A program made the translations under genes and the position numbers. Positions 26,269-37,505 of a stretch of 64,000 nt of DNA are shown here, piece after piece (positions within the stretch are counted from its first letter, which is position 1; every line of letters starts with the position of its first letter). Origin of the DNA: Sipunculus nudus (taxonomy: Eukaryota; Annelida; Sipuncula; Golfingiida; Sipunculidae). Below the pieces are notes generated by a model, which made no database searches, was not told the origin of the DNA, and saw nothing but the letters and a program-made list of their open reading frames with translations. The stretch lies in assembly GCA_026874595.1 (NCBI GenBank), contig CM049309.1, forward strand, positions 92,832,723 to 92,896,722, read 5' to 3'.

Positions 26269-27489
26269 CTAATCTGTAGATATGCACCACTGAATGCCTA
26301 GAGTGCGTTCGACTGGCAATTCGTCACGGTCAAGGTCGATAGCTTGTAACTCCTTAGCCCTGTCTGCTGGAGGAATAGATTCAAGAACGCTTCGACTGTT
26401 GCTAACAAATTTGGTTAGGTTAAACCCACCTGCTTTGCACGCAGAACGCAAGTCCTGTATTAATGTAATAGCCTCTTGTTCAGTAGCTACAGACTTGAGA
26501 CAGTCATCGACATAGAAATTTCGTTTGATTGTGTGAGCAACTGATGGTTTCAGACTGAAGTCCTCAGTAATTTTTCTCAGTGCATAATTGCATATGCTGG
26601 GGGAGGATACGGCCCCAAACAGGTGAACAGTCATTTGATATTCATGGAGATCCTTACCTAGGTCGCCATCTGGCCACCACAGAAAGCGTAAGAAATTGCA
26701 CTGGCTATGAGGAATGTGTACTTGGTGGAACATTGCTTCCACGTCTCCAATGAATACTATCTGTTCCTCTCTGAATCTGGTTAAGACTCCGATGAGAGAA
26801 TTGGTCAGATCAGGACCTTGCAGTAGCCGATCGTTTAGGGATGTTCCATCAAAAGTTGCACTGCAGTCAAAGACCACCCGTATCTTGTTAGATTTTTTAG
26901 GGTGGTATACCCCATGATGTGGGAGGTACCAAACCTTCCCTGTATCTGTTTCCACACAATCATTTGGGACTTTTCGAGCATGACCTTGCTTTAGTAGGTT
27001 GTTTATAAAGGCCACATAGTCTTCTCGGTACTTGTCATTTCGGTGCATTTTCCTTTTCTGCCATTGTGCACGTTTGATAGCTTGCTCCTTATTGTCAGGC
27101 ATGATGACATTCACGTTGCGAAATGGTAGGGGTACTTCATAGTGGCCATCTGACATATGAATACCTTGATCAGCTTTAGCCAAAAAATGAATGTCATTTT
27201 GTGAGAGGCCTCGTTCACCTGGCTGTTTTGTTGGTTTCTCATTGAAATCAAGTTCAAGTAATCTCAAAACTGTAGTAGGAGAAATGAGCTCCTTTGTATG
27301 CTCAACTTCTCTCACAAGGATTCGACTACAAGTGACAGTCTCTGCATTAGATTGTATACGTATTGGGCCGTTCACAGTCCAACCATGACGTAACTTTGCA
27401 GCAAATGGCCCATCGCCTTGAGTAGGTATTACCTGCATTGGTTCTAGGGCAGCTGGACAATTACTACCCACAAGAAGGCCATTTTCCAT
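26269..27489 (-). pseudogene. BEL/Pao reverse transcriptase fragment
   Basis: 406 residues. The palm motifs are present: IRVVFDCSA, FIGDVEAMFHQV and the catalytic NFYVDDCL. The frame is closed at its end by a TAG at 26269 and at its beginning by a frameshift from a 16-bp duplication. Family: Pao-type reverse transcriptase, copying RNA to DNA in the particle. Confidence 0.9.
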
Positions 27490-27880
27490 ATTTGGTATAT
27501 ATGTTGGAATCTTTTGAACAACGTCTTTCAGATGTGGCCACTTTCAGATGTGGAATGTTTTGATGGTCAACAGGTATCTCTGTTCTCTGATAGGTCCTTG
27601 GTAGTTGTATTGGATTCCCACCTGCCCAGTCAGAGACAATTAGATCATTGATTGCGCTCGTCTTAACGCAAGAATGCCCGTGCATTGTCCGTAATTGTAG
27701 TGTGACTTCATTACCACTGGCACCTAGTTCATCTGTAATGAAACGCCCACTGCTTCCGTTATCACAAAGGGCATAAGTTGATACAACCTGTTTACTGCCT
27801 TTTTGCCATATCTTAACAGGAAGGATCGCATGTAGTATTCTGGAGTCAGCATCCGTGGCATTACAAGTGCTCTGTAACAC
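27464..27880 (-). pseudogene. BEL/Pao aspartic protease region
   Basis: 138 residues. ALCDNGSSGRFI occupies the position of the aspartic protease active site; the usual D-S/T-G is D-N-G here. Two 16-bp copies at 27525 and 27541 shift the frame before the reverse transcriptase. It would cut Gag-Pol if functional. Confidence 0.75.
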
Positions 27881-29903
27881 GTTAGAACTTGCAATGTTAT
27901 TATTATGTTCAATGGCTGGAACTGTGTTTGCTACAGTTCTTGTAGCAATGAACGCTTCATCATGTAGTGCTGTTGGATGTCTCTTTCCACACTGTTTACA
28001 TGTGTGTTTACGTGTACATCCTTTGGATATATGATTTAGCCCTTAGCACCCAAAACAAGCACGCTTGTCTTTCAAATAATTTCGTCTCTCTGTGAGATCC
28101 TTTTTCAAGAATTCATCACACTCATCAAGATCATGTTCTTTCTGGCATAAGATACAGGGCACTTTACATCTTTATGCCTTACTGTAGTTTGATCTTGTTT
28201 CATACTACCACTGGTGTTCACAGACGTAGCAAAACTTGAGCTTTTCTGTTCGTGAGAAGTTTGTTTATAACTGGAGGATGTCCTGCCTGTGGACTTAAAT
28301 TGTGCATCACTCTTTCTCAATGCTTCTCTGCTATAGACAGGATCACTAGCAGCTTCAGCTGCTTGTTGAACAAAACTTACAAGGTCTGTGAATGTAGTAA
28401 CTCTTGCACTTTCATGTTTGACAATTGTTGCTTTGTCACACCACTTGTTCTGCAAGTATGTTGGAAGTTTACACACAATAGCCTGCATGTTAGGAGCATG
28501 ATTAAGCACTTCCATGTGAGGCATTGTCTTTGACGCGTTCAGGCATTTAACCAAGAAATGGGCCAAATGCCTCAGCGAGAGACAATCATCATACTTAATT
28601 TGAGGCCATTTCAACAACTTATTGACATGCGCCATGGAGATTTTGTAAGGGTCACCATATTCTTTGTGGAGTAACGACCTGGCTGTGAGGTAACCTATAC
28701 TTGGTTCCATATACAAGCAACCACCTATTAGGGATTTAGGATCGTCTTGAAGGTGCTGATCCAGATAGTACAATCTGTCGGCATCGTTGGACACCCGCGA
28801 AGCTATTCTGGTATCAAAGGCCATGATGAATGCGTTGTACTCCATGACGTCACCCTTGAACTTTGGAACTTCCGTTTTGGGTAATGTAGAAGCAGTGGCA
28901 AGCTGCTGACAAATGCCTACCATCTGTTGATCCTGGTATTGGCTTGAGCTGATAGCTTTCTGCCTAACTGAATCACTTAGCAGCGGTTTGGGAGTGAATA
29001 TTTCAGCAGCAGGATCAAGTGCTGTTGTTCCATGTCCTATCGGTGAACTAGTATCAATGCCTTCAATATGAGATGCTGGTTTTACAGGGGGATACAGATG
29101 GCGGCACATGCATATTCCTAGAAGTCACAGTATTAACAGAATTTGCTTGCACTGCTGAGGGCTCTGAAGATTTTTCCAGAGTATTACTTTTGGGTGGCAG
29201 GGTGGTTTGATGTGTTTCCATCAGTTCTGCCTCAGCAAAAACATTTTCTCTAGCTTGAGTTTTAGCTATTTCAATATCTAAATTAAGCTGTCTAGTTTTC
29301 GCTTCCAGCGCATGGCGTTCTGCCAGAGTATCACGCTCTACCATTAAGGCTGCTAACTTTGCCTTCTCTCTAGCACGAGCAGATGCAGCTGAAGACCTAG
29401 CACTAGTAGTGGACCTATGTGACTGATGAGACACAACCACAGAACCCTCTATTTGTTCAGACATTTCATGTTCAGCTTGGCTTATCCACTTTCTCACAGA
29501 GTCCTGAAATTGTAAAACTGAAGCTTCCTTTTCATCGAAACGCATACTTTCAGAGTCTTGTTCGTCTACAGAGGTTAAAACATCAAAATGGGCTATGTAA
29601 CCCTGTTGATGACTAAGAAACATTTCATTCATGCTATCAAGGCCCGATTTAACTAGATGCAAATTATTTACATCCGACAAATTTTGAGAGTTCATTTCGC
29701 TTTTTTGTGACTGCTGCTAAAGCAGCTGTTTGTCTGTTTTTTAATATACGTTGCATTTCTGCCCAACCCTTATCCGTCATAGTTCTTGTTCCTGAAGAGT
29801 CACGATCTGTAGTTGATAGTCCAGGTTGAATCATATTAGGAGAACTGATAACCTTGTCATGAACATTGGCTGTACCATCCATGATAGAATATATCACAAT
29901 CAC
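27881..29903 (-). pseudogene. BEL/Pao gag, in three frames
   Basis: Three overlapping frames (29664-29903, 29063-29695 and 28105-29109) together cover a Gag of the Pao type. The last contains the conserved PKTEVPKFKGDVMEYNAF and RSLLHKEYGDP segments. A coiled-coil-like region (ERDTLAERHALEAKTRQ) precedes it. Downstream, near 28040, a zinc-knuckle-like CFGC carries a TAA stop. At least two frameshifts and one stop make it non-functional. Confidence 0.85.
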
Positions 29904-30208
29904 AAATCACCAGAAGACTTAACTTGTATGCACAGACGTAGAGGTCTCTGTATTATGCAACAAGAAGTGAGACAAAAAATTCAAACTGACGATCATTTGT
30001 TCACAGCGTTGCATTCACTTAAATGCATATCATAGCATTATAAGCATGCAGTATAGCAGACGGTTTTGTGTACATGTTCATTGTTATAACGGTAGTCCGT
30101 TTTGATTCTTGCACCTATAGATACTGTATGATTCACATGGACGAACTACTTGGCTACAGTCTCATTACATCGGTCACTATAACACTGAGCCCAGAGTTTC
30201 CAAACTAA

Positions 30209-31024
30209 TGTTGGTGCAGTTGCGTTAGGACGTTTCAACACACACACACTGGTATAATCCTTTTGCCACACAATAAGACCAAACAGAGACCAAAACTATA
30301 TTCCTTAAGTTCCATCTTTCTTTTGTAATATGCACTAACACGTTGAATAGACGTTGAATCGTTGTACAATAACACATATGTTCCTTATAATGGCTGGCAT
30401 ACTATGTCGATGATAACAATTGCCACTTGGAACGTAAGACGTTGAAATGGAACACGGAACACGGAACACGTTTGGAAACTAGTGGACAAAAGAGAAAGTA
30501 AGAAATATCTAAGTGGGAGGAAATACAGATGAAATATAATACTCTACAATGTACTAGTGCATACATTAACCATTACGTCCTTAAATATGTGCAAAGATAA
30601 TCCGTTCAACAATAACTGTTATAAATAACTGTATATAGTCGAATACTGTTGCTTTACTCAGACAGTTAACCAGGGGCGTCAATATAGGGGGGATGGGGGG
30701 TATATATACCCCCCACTTTTTGGCAAGGGGGGGATGGCCAATGTTATCATCCCCCCCCACACTTTTCAGAGAATAATATTATAATATTGCAAATTAATTT
30801 TATTAATAAATAGAATTAAAGACTTTGGATCCATTTGCTAAAAAAATGGTTTATCTAAACCTTGCTTTGAATTACAAAATAACTTATTTTCTATTTAAAT
30901 ATAATTATTTGAAATGTGATTAAGTGCATATATAATCATATATATATACATTTATATATACATAAATTTAAATATATATGTATATATAATCATATATATA
31001 TATACATTTATATATACATACATT

Positions 31025-31065
<41 letters not shown>

Positions 31066-31663
31066 GAATATGTCACTCAGAGATGCTGAAAAAGGTATAT
31101 ATATATATGTGTGTGTGTATATAAATATACAAAGTCATCCCCCCCCACCCTGGAAGAAAAATTGACGCCACTGCCTTTAACTGATACACAGTGAATAATG
31201 AAACCTGCTTATATTAAGACTGTTAACATACATTCTGAGAAAAAGATATTGCTATACTGTGGTAATATATGCTACAAACCTTTACTGTTGATTATTAGAG
31301 TTCATTAATATGCTACAATAATGTCCACTTGACCTACCTCTGTGTGGGCTCTTTCTAAGGGTACACAAGGTTACAAGGAGCTCTGGTCATACTGCCATGC
31401 TGCTTTGGTCTTACAAACAGGAAATGACCTAACTGTCCCATGATTATAGTGTCTGTACACAGTGACCTCTGGTCATTACCCTGTGTGATATGAACCATCA
31501 CATAACAAACATAGTTAGCTCAACAGGGAGCAAGCCACACCTAAAACCCGAAGGTCCCTGGTTCAAATCCCAGCAATGATATACATTTTTTTTGTTTCTA
31601 ATTTTCTTATTGTAAACAATAAATATGTATGTTCTTGTTACAAAGTAATAATGGGCATATACA
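30209..31663 (-). repeat. 5' LTR of the BEL/Pao element, interrupted by a MITE
   Basis: Matches 22807-23742 over its whole length but holds a 503-bp insertion (30671-31173). Without the insertion and the duplicated target it would be about 944 bp. Confidence 0.9.
30671..31173. mobile_element. hAT-like non-autonomous element (MITE) inside the LTR
   Basis: Terminal inverted repeats CAGGGGCGTCAAT (30671) and, on the other strand, CAGTGGCGTCAAT (ending 31173). The flanks CAGTTAAC and CCTTTAAC match at 6 of 8 positions, an imperfect 8-bp duplication as in hAT elements. The inside is TA-rich with G and C runs near the ends, and no coding capacity. The uninterrupted LTR at 22807 shows the empty site. 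Confidence 0.75.
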
Positions 31664-31668
31664 ATGTT

Positions 31669-32085
31669 CACGCGTGGAAAGTCGCTTGTATGTTCCGAGC
31701 TCCGAGGTCGTATTAGAGACATGTAGAATTTCTTCTGTCATTCATTCATAAAGATGATATATTGTATCCAGTAACTATACATAGTTATGTGACCCGGATC
31801 AATACGATATACAAAACACACGATACGTATAACCTGATTCTTGGACCAGTAACCATTAATTCGAAGCAATTATTTTTAACAGTGCGCAAGTGGGTTACAT
31901 GCAGTGACCTCTGGTGGGACACACACACAACCAGGGAGTGCCAGCAGGTGACGTCAAACATCCAAATATCATCCAGTCCTGTGGTTTATGTTAAAAAACT
32001 CTTGTTATTTTATTTTATTTATTTTTTTTGGCTTGCCGGATTGCTTCTATTTCTGTAGGCATGTTGGTCAGTTGCGTATATCTGT
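31669..32085. other. Unassigned host sequence
   Basis: No gene and no repeat that I recognise. Confidence 0.4.
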
Positions 32086-33990
32086 GTGTAAGTCTGTCTG
32101 TCTGTCTCCAGCCTAAAATGAACAGTTTTGCAGTCGCTTTGAAACTTACATAATTAATATGAAACCAAAAGTCCCCGAACCCTATTAATTTTTGTCATTA
32201 TCGGTCAAAGGTCATGGTCACCGAAAGTATACAAAATGTTTTTTTTTCTTCATATCTTTGTCACTATTAGTCCTATCTACTCAAACTTTAGCTCATTTTA
32301 ATCGTCATTCCTAGGCCTTCCTTCTGGTGTGTAGCTGACTCAATAAGCCGTAACGAGGAAAGTGGTGACATTTGAAAATCAATGGACTTATTTGTCAATT
32401 TAAACGCTAGAGAGGTCTAGTTTTTTTTTTTCATTTTGTAGCATTCAATTAGTTCAACAAGATTTTATAAGAAATCTTGCAATATCGCGTTAAACATCTT
32501 GTCAAACGAGATATTTCGAGATTTTATTCATCTTGCCCTGGAGGCCACAATGTTACAGGAATCTTTTAGAAACTGACATATCGTAAGTCCTACACTAGTA
32601 TCTCGAAATTGTTTTTTTTTTTTTTTTTTTCATTTTTTGAATACGGCCGCTAAAGGGCGCTGGATGCAAACCTCCCCAACATATCATGTTTTGGCTATAT
32701 CTAAAAAAATTATAAACCACAATTACATAAACTATAGCTTATTTTCTTCCTCTGGGTCTTATCCATAACCTTGTGTGGTCATCTGGTCTCAGTCTTGTGT
32801 CACTATGTCAGTGTGTCTGTCTGTTTGTCAGTTGTCCTCGAATTCGCCTGCTTGCTTGTTCTTGTGTCTCACATATAGAATGCTACAGCGAACAGTTTTG
32901 CAGGAATCCTTTTGGAAGTGGTACATCTTATGTACGTCTTACATTAGTATCTCAAAATGGATTTTTCATTTTCCGGATATGGCCGCTAGGTGGCGCTGCA
33001 CTCGACCCTCCCCATCATATGATTTTTTGGCTATATCTCGATAAATATAAACCTCAGTTACATAAACTATAACTTATTTCCTTCCTCTAGGTCTCCTCAA
33101 CAACCTGGTTACGTCGTCTTGTCTCCATCCTGTGTCACTTTGTCAGTTGTCTGTCTGTTTGCCAGTTGTCCTCAATTTCGCCTGCTCGATGGTTCTTGCC
33201 TCTTACTTCAGCATTCTACAGGCCACAGTTTTAAAGGAATCCTTTTGAAATTGGTACATCATTTGTCTGATAATAATATCTCTAAAGTGATTTTTCATTT
33301 TTGGGACATGGCCGCTAGGGGGCGCTGCACTCGTCCCTCAATCACATATTTTTGCCATATCTCCAAAACTATACTACTGAATTACATAGACTCTAGCTTA
33401 TTCTCTCACTCTGGGTCTTCCCCATCACCTGATTAAGTCGTATTGTCCTAATCCTGTGTTACTTTGACAGTATGTCTGTCTGTTTATCAGTTGTCCTCAA
33501 TTTCGCCTGCTTGCTTGTTATTGCGTCTCACATATAGCATATACAACAGGCTACAGTTCTGCAGGAACCCTTTTGAAACTGGTACATCTCATGCCATACA
33601 CCAATATCTCGAAAGGGAATTTTCATTTTCGGGATATGGCCACTATGGGGCGTTGTACTAGAACCACTACAATGTATCATTTTTTTGCCATATGTCTAAA
33701 CCTGTGAAACTTACTGCATAAACTATAACTCATTTTGTTTCTAAATACCTTCTCTATATGATTATCTGGTCACATGTTAGCTCAGATGTGTCAGTGTGTC
33801 AGTATGTCTGTCAATTTGTCGGTTGTTGTCAGCTACCTCTGCTTTCATGTTCTTATTTGTGATATATGTCGTTCAACAGGCCACAACTTCTCAGCAATCG
33901 CTCTGAAAGTCACTCAATTGATAGAAAACCGACATATCCGTCTGTCTATCATTTCAATTTCTGGTAAGCGTTTGACCAATGGTCGTCCAC
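32086..33990. repeat. Tandem repeat of about 330 bp with CTCF-like motifs
   Basis: Four to five degenerate copies, recognisable by TGTCTGTCTGTTTGTCAG, GTTGTCCTCAATTTCGCCTG and a block TGGCCGCTAGGGGGCGCTGC. That block occurs at 32644, 32981, 33310 and 33638, 328-337 bp apart, and resembles the CTCF core site. No gene. Confidence 0.75.
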
Positions 33991-34012
33991 TTTTATTTTT
34001 TAAGGGATTACA

Positions 34013-34035
34013 CGCACACACACACACACACACAA
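34013..34035. repeat. CA dinucleotide microsatellite
   Basis: A short run of CA repeats inside otherwise unassigned sequence (33991-34506). Confidence 0.8.
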
Positions 34036-34506
34036 ACAAACGAATGTAAATAAATGTTCCTTTTTAAGCTAAAGAATTGAAAGATGAGAACACGGGAGAA
34101 CTATATCCGCGAAGGACCCAAGGAGTCAGGGATAACCCCATGAGCATCACTTAAAAAATAGACCACAAGGTATTTATCTGTTAACCTAGGCCCAGAGTTA
34201 AAAAAAGAAATTTATAGATTAAAAATAGATATATCCATATACTTTCTATGAATAGTAAGGATGCAAACTTTATTGAAAAAGCTAAATTAGCAAATTATAG
34301 GCCTATATAAACAACAGTATTTATTCACGTATGAACTTCCATTGACTCGGACAGCCAGTAAAACATTTTCAGGTTCAAGTTAAGTAAATCTTGGCCTATA
34401 TATTCAAGTTCATTGAAAAAAACATATTCTGTTTCTTTGATCAAGCAGCACTTGGAGTGCTAGCAAGCGTGGCTTATGAAGTCTGTTCCCTTCACTTGGT
34501 TTGCAC

Positions 34507-35205
34507 CCTGCTCATCAGGATAGGCTGTAGTGTTGTATGATTTCAGTAGGTTTCAGTGTTTTATGATTCCAGTAGCTTTCAGTGTTGAATGATTTCTGTA
34601 GGTTTTAGTGTTGAATGATTTAAGTAGGCTTTAGTGTTTTATGATTCCAGTAGGCTTTAGTGTTTTTGTGATTTCAGTATGCTTTAGTGTTCCAGAAGGT
34701 TTCAGTGATTTATGATTCCAATAGCTTTCAGTGTTTAATGATTCCAGTAGGTTTCAGTGTTTAATGATTCCAGAAGGTTTCAGTGTTTAATGATTCCAGT
34801 AGGTTTCAGTGTTTAATGATTCCAGAAGGTTTCAGTGTTTAATGATTCCAGAAGGTTTCAGTGATTTATGATTCCAGTAGGTTTCAGTGTTTAATGATTC
34901 CAGTAGGTTTCAGTGTTTAATGATTCCAGAAGGTTTCCGTATTGTATATGATTCCAAAAGGTTTCAGTGTTTTATGATTTCAGTAGGTTTCAGTGTTGTC
35001 AGTATGATTTCAGTAGGTTTCAGTGTTGTCAGTATGATTTCAGTAGGTTTCAGTGTTGTATAATTTCAGTAGGTTTCAGTGTTGTATATGATTTCAGTAG
35101 GTTTCAGTGTTGTATATGATTTCAGTAGGTTTCAGTGATGTATGATTTCAGGAGAATTCAGTGTTTTGTGATTCCAGAAGGTTTCAGTGTTGTATACGAT
35201 TCAAC
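34507..35205. repeat. 26-bp minisatellite array
   Basis: About 25 diverged units of roughly 26 bp, built on GATTCCAGTAGGTTTCAGTG followed by TTTAAT or TTGTAT. Variant units alternate TAGG with AAGG. Confidence 0.85.
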
Positions 35206-35770
35206 AAGAGATATATGCATGCTTACATCATATATTTACTTAACTCTCCGCAAAGCATTATAAGGCATGTAATACACAATTAATTAACATTTCAATAATT
35301 AGCCTTCTCAATCTAACTGTTGAAGGTAAATAAACAAATGTATACTGGTATAAAATTTCAAATTTCTTTATTTTAATCATTATCATGAAAATTTTGGTCA
35401 ATATATGGTTTTCTCATATTCAGTGTTATCCTGCACAGCTAGTACTCTGTATTTTCGAATTATTCAATCTTTTTTAATTTTCAAAGTCATTCATCCGATC
35501 TGAGATTGTCTTTGTTTATGCAAATAATTATACAAATACAAACGTTAGGCCTACAAAATACTTTAAACTAACAGTTTATGTTCCCATTACAATTCATCAT
35601 CATATTTCAACATGCTATCTGAATTCTCCAAGAATTCTCATTTGCTCCATTTTTAAGGATACAGGGAAGTGTTTTCGTACAGATTGGCTACTCGCTCAAT
35701 ATAGACTACTATGCTTTACAGGGTTCTTTTAAGCGTGGAACCAATCCACGCACCAGGCAGACCCAGCAAC
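35206..35770 (+). other. Upstream region and 5' UTR of COX7C
   Basis: AT-rich sequence becoming GC-richer just before the COX7C start. I find no clear TATA box, as expected for a housekeeping gene. Confidence 0.4.
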
Positions 35771-35872
35771 ATGGCGACGATTGGAAGGCCGCTGATGCAG
35801 TTGACGAGGAACTTCTCCACTACTGTGGCGAGAAGGAGCCAGGGCTGGCAGCAGCATGGACTCCCAGGGACT
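35771..35872 (+). CDS. COX7C: COX7C, coding exon 1
   Basis: Encodes the first 34 residues of cytochrome c oxidase subunit 7C: a mitochondrial presequence rich in Arg, Ser and Thr without acids (LTRNFSTTVARRSQ) and the start of the mature protein. The exon ends at ACT, followed by GTAAAT, a good splice donor, in phase 0. It joins the exon at 48854, which supplies the membrane helix and C-terminus; the total is 72 residues against about 63 in vertebrates. The protein is a small inner-membrane subunit of respiratory complex IV. Confidence 0.85.
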
Positions 35873-36179
35873 GTAAATACAGTCTTCTTTCTCTTTAATA
35901 TTATATTTTAACAATGTGATCGCTAATTTGTATTTTTAAGGCGGGTGCAGGCTGACCTTGAGTGGTTGATCGACCTTCACGTGTTGTACATAGATGTTAC
36001 AAAAATCACGTAGTGTTAACATGCTTTATTAGTAAAAGTTTATATTTATGAAAATCCTGGAATTGACGTCTTTTTAAACTTTTCAACCATGATGCAGATG
36101 TGTTGATGATCATTTTGACGTCAGATACACTGATATTTTAACAGGGGAGTGACTTTAGAATCCAGGCTACAAGTCGCTA

Positions 36180-36461
36180 TAAAAAAAGGCAGGCCTTATT
36201 TCCACTCCCCGGGAGTGGAAATAAGGAATGCTTATTTCCACTCCTCCTGGGGGAGTGGTAATAAGGGATATTTATTTCCACTCCCCCTCTTGGTAAAGGC
36301 TGGTGCAGTGTACAAGTATTCTGGGAAAAAATTCGCCAGAATGTTTTTTCAGTCTATTTCAGTTATAAATAAGCAAGTCTATATATTACTAGTAATTCTT
36401 GTTCTTGATGAAAATTTATTCAGTGAGTGTGCATTGTACTCTATAATACTGAGACATTAGG

Positions 36462-36520
<59 letters not shown>

Positions 36521-37457
36521 TTATATGTGTGCACTTCAAAAGGTTTAAGGTTTTACATTGAAATGCATTTCAAAGTTAAATTGTCACTGTTTTAAACATA
36601 ATTTTAAACATATATGACTTGAGTAAAACTTGCAGTTTACTTACATTCAAATTTCTTGCCAGATTTTCAAAGACAAATAAAATGTATATTTTTCTGCAAA
36701 TAGTTACATTTTGTCAATTAGTTTGTTTCATAATTGTATAGGTTTATATTTTAGGCATGGGTACAAACTTTCAGTAGCTCAAATAGGGTGGAAAGTGTTT
36801 GGAAAACACTTGTTTCCTGGCTTAGTCCTTATCAGCTGATGGTTAGCACCTCATCAGCAGGGCCAGTCACAAGAGTCTGTGTCTCCATTTGCCCAGACTA
36901 GTGCTGTCAGGTCTTGGCTAAGTGCACAGGTAAAGTCTAGAGAGTTGCACAGGTTGATACACTCTGGTTCACAACTTCATTAATTTATCCCACCACTAGC
37001 CGATTTTATCCAAAACAATTTAAATGGCATGACTGTGGTGTCAAAATAAGTGAACTTTGTCTGAAAGAAAAATTAGAACTACAAGGAAATATAGGATGCA
37101 TACCAGACATGGGGTCTATTACAGTTGTTCTATTACTATTACTATTACTATTACTTTCAATTTCTGATATTACTATTACTATTACTATTACCACATTTTA
37201 TCTTCTATTACTATTACTATTACTAGGGTATCTATTACTATTACTATTACTATTACATAAACTGATGGGAGGATTCTAGACTTTGCGCAGCCATGAGTGC
37301 TATAAACTAGCACTGCAATTACATTTTTATATTATATATTAATATTAGAAGCACCTATATCATCCAGTTACCTACACAATTTTCTTATACTGTGTCTGTC
37401 ATTAACAATAAGTCTAATGATACTGGAGATCTTAATTATTTCAGCTTCTTTAATTCT

Positions 37458-37505
<48 letters not shown>

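Larger units (their letters stand above)
22802..31668 (-). mobile_element. BEL/Pao LTR retrotransposon with target-site duplication
   Basis: Two long repeats (22807-23742 and 30209-31663) begin and end with TG/CA and enclose gag and pol genes on the minus strand. The flanks carry a perfect 5-bp duplication, ATGTT, at 22802-22806 and 31664-31668, a size typical of BEL/Pao. Pol order is protease, reverse transcriptase, RNase H, integrase. A purine-rich stretch (23743-23755 read on the minus strand) precedes the 3' LTR and could be the polypurine tract. The primer-binding site should be just below 30208 but I could not match it to a tRNA. The genes carry frameshifts and stops, so this copy is dead. 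Confidence 0.9.

Noticed and set aside
33119-33436. Open frames of about 100 residues in the 32-34 kb region
   Set aside because: They fall within tandem repeats with no codon conservation between the copies.
34507-35205. CRISPR-like array
   Set aside because: Units are contiguous and diverged without unique spacers, so this is a minisatellite in animal DNA.
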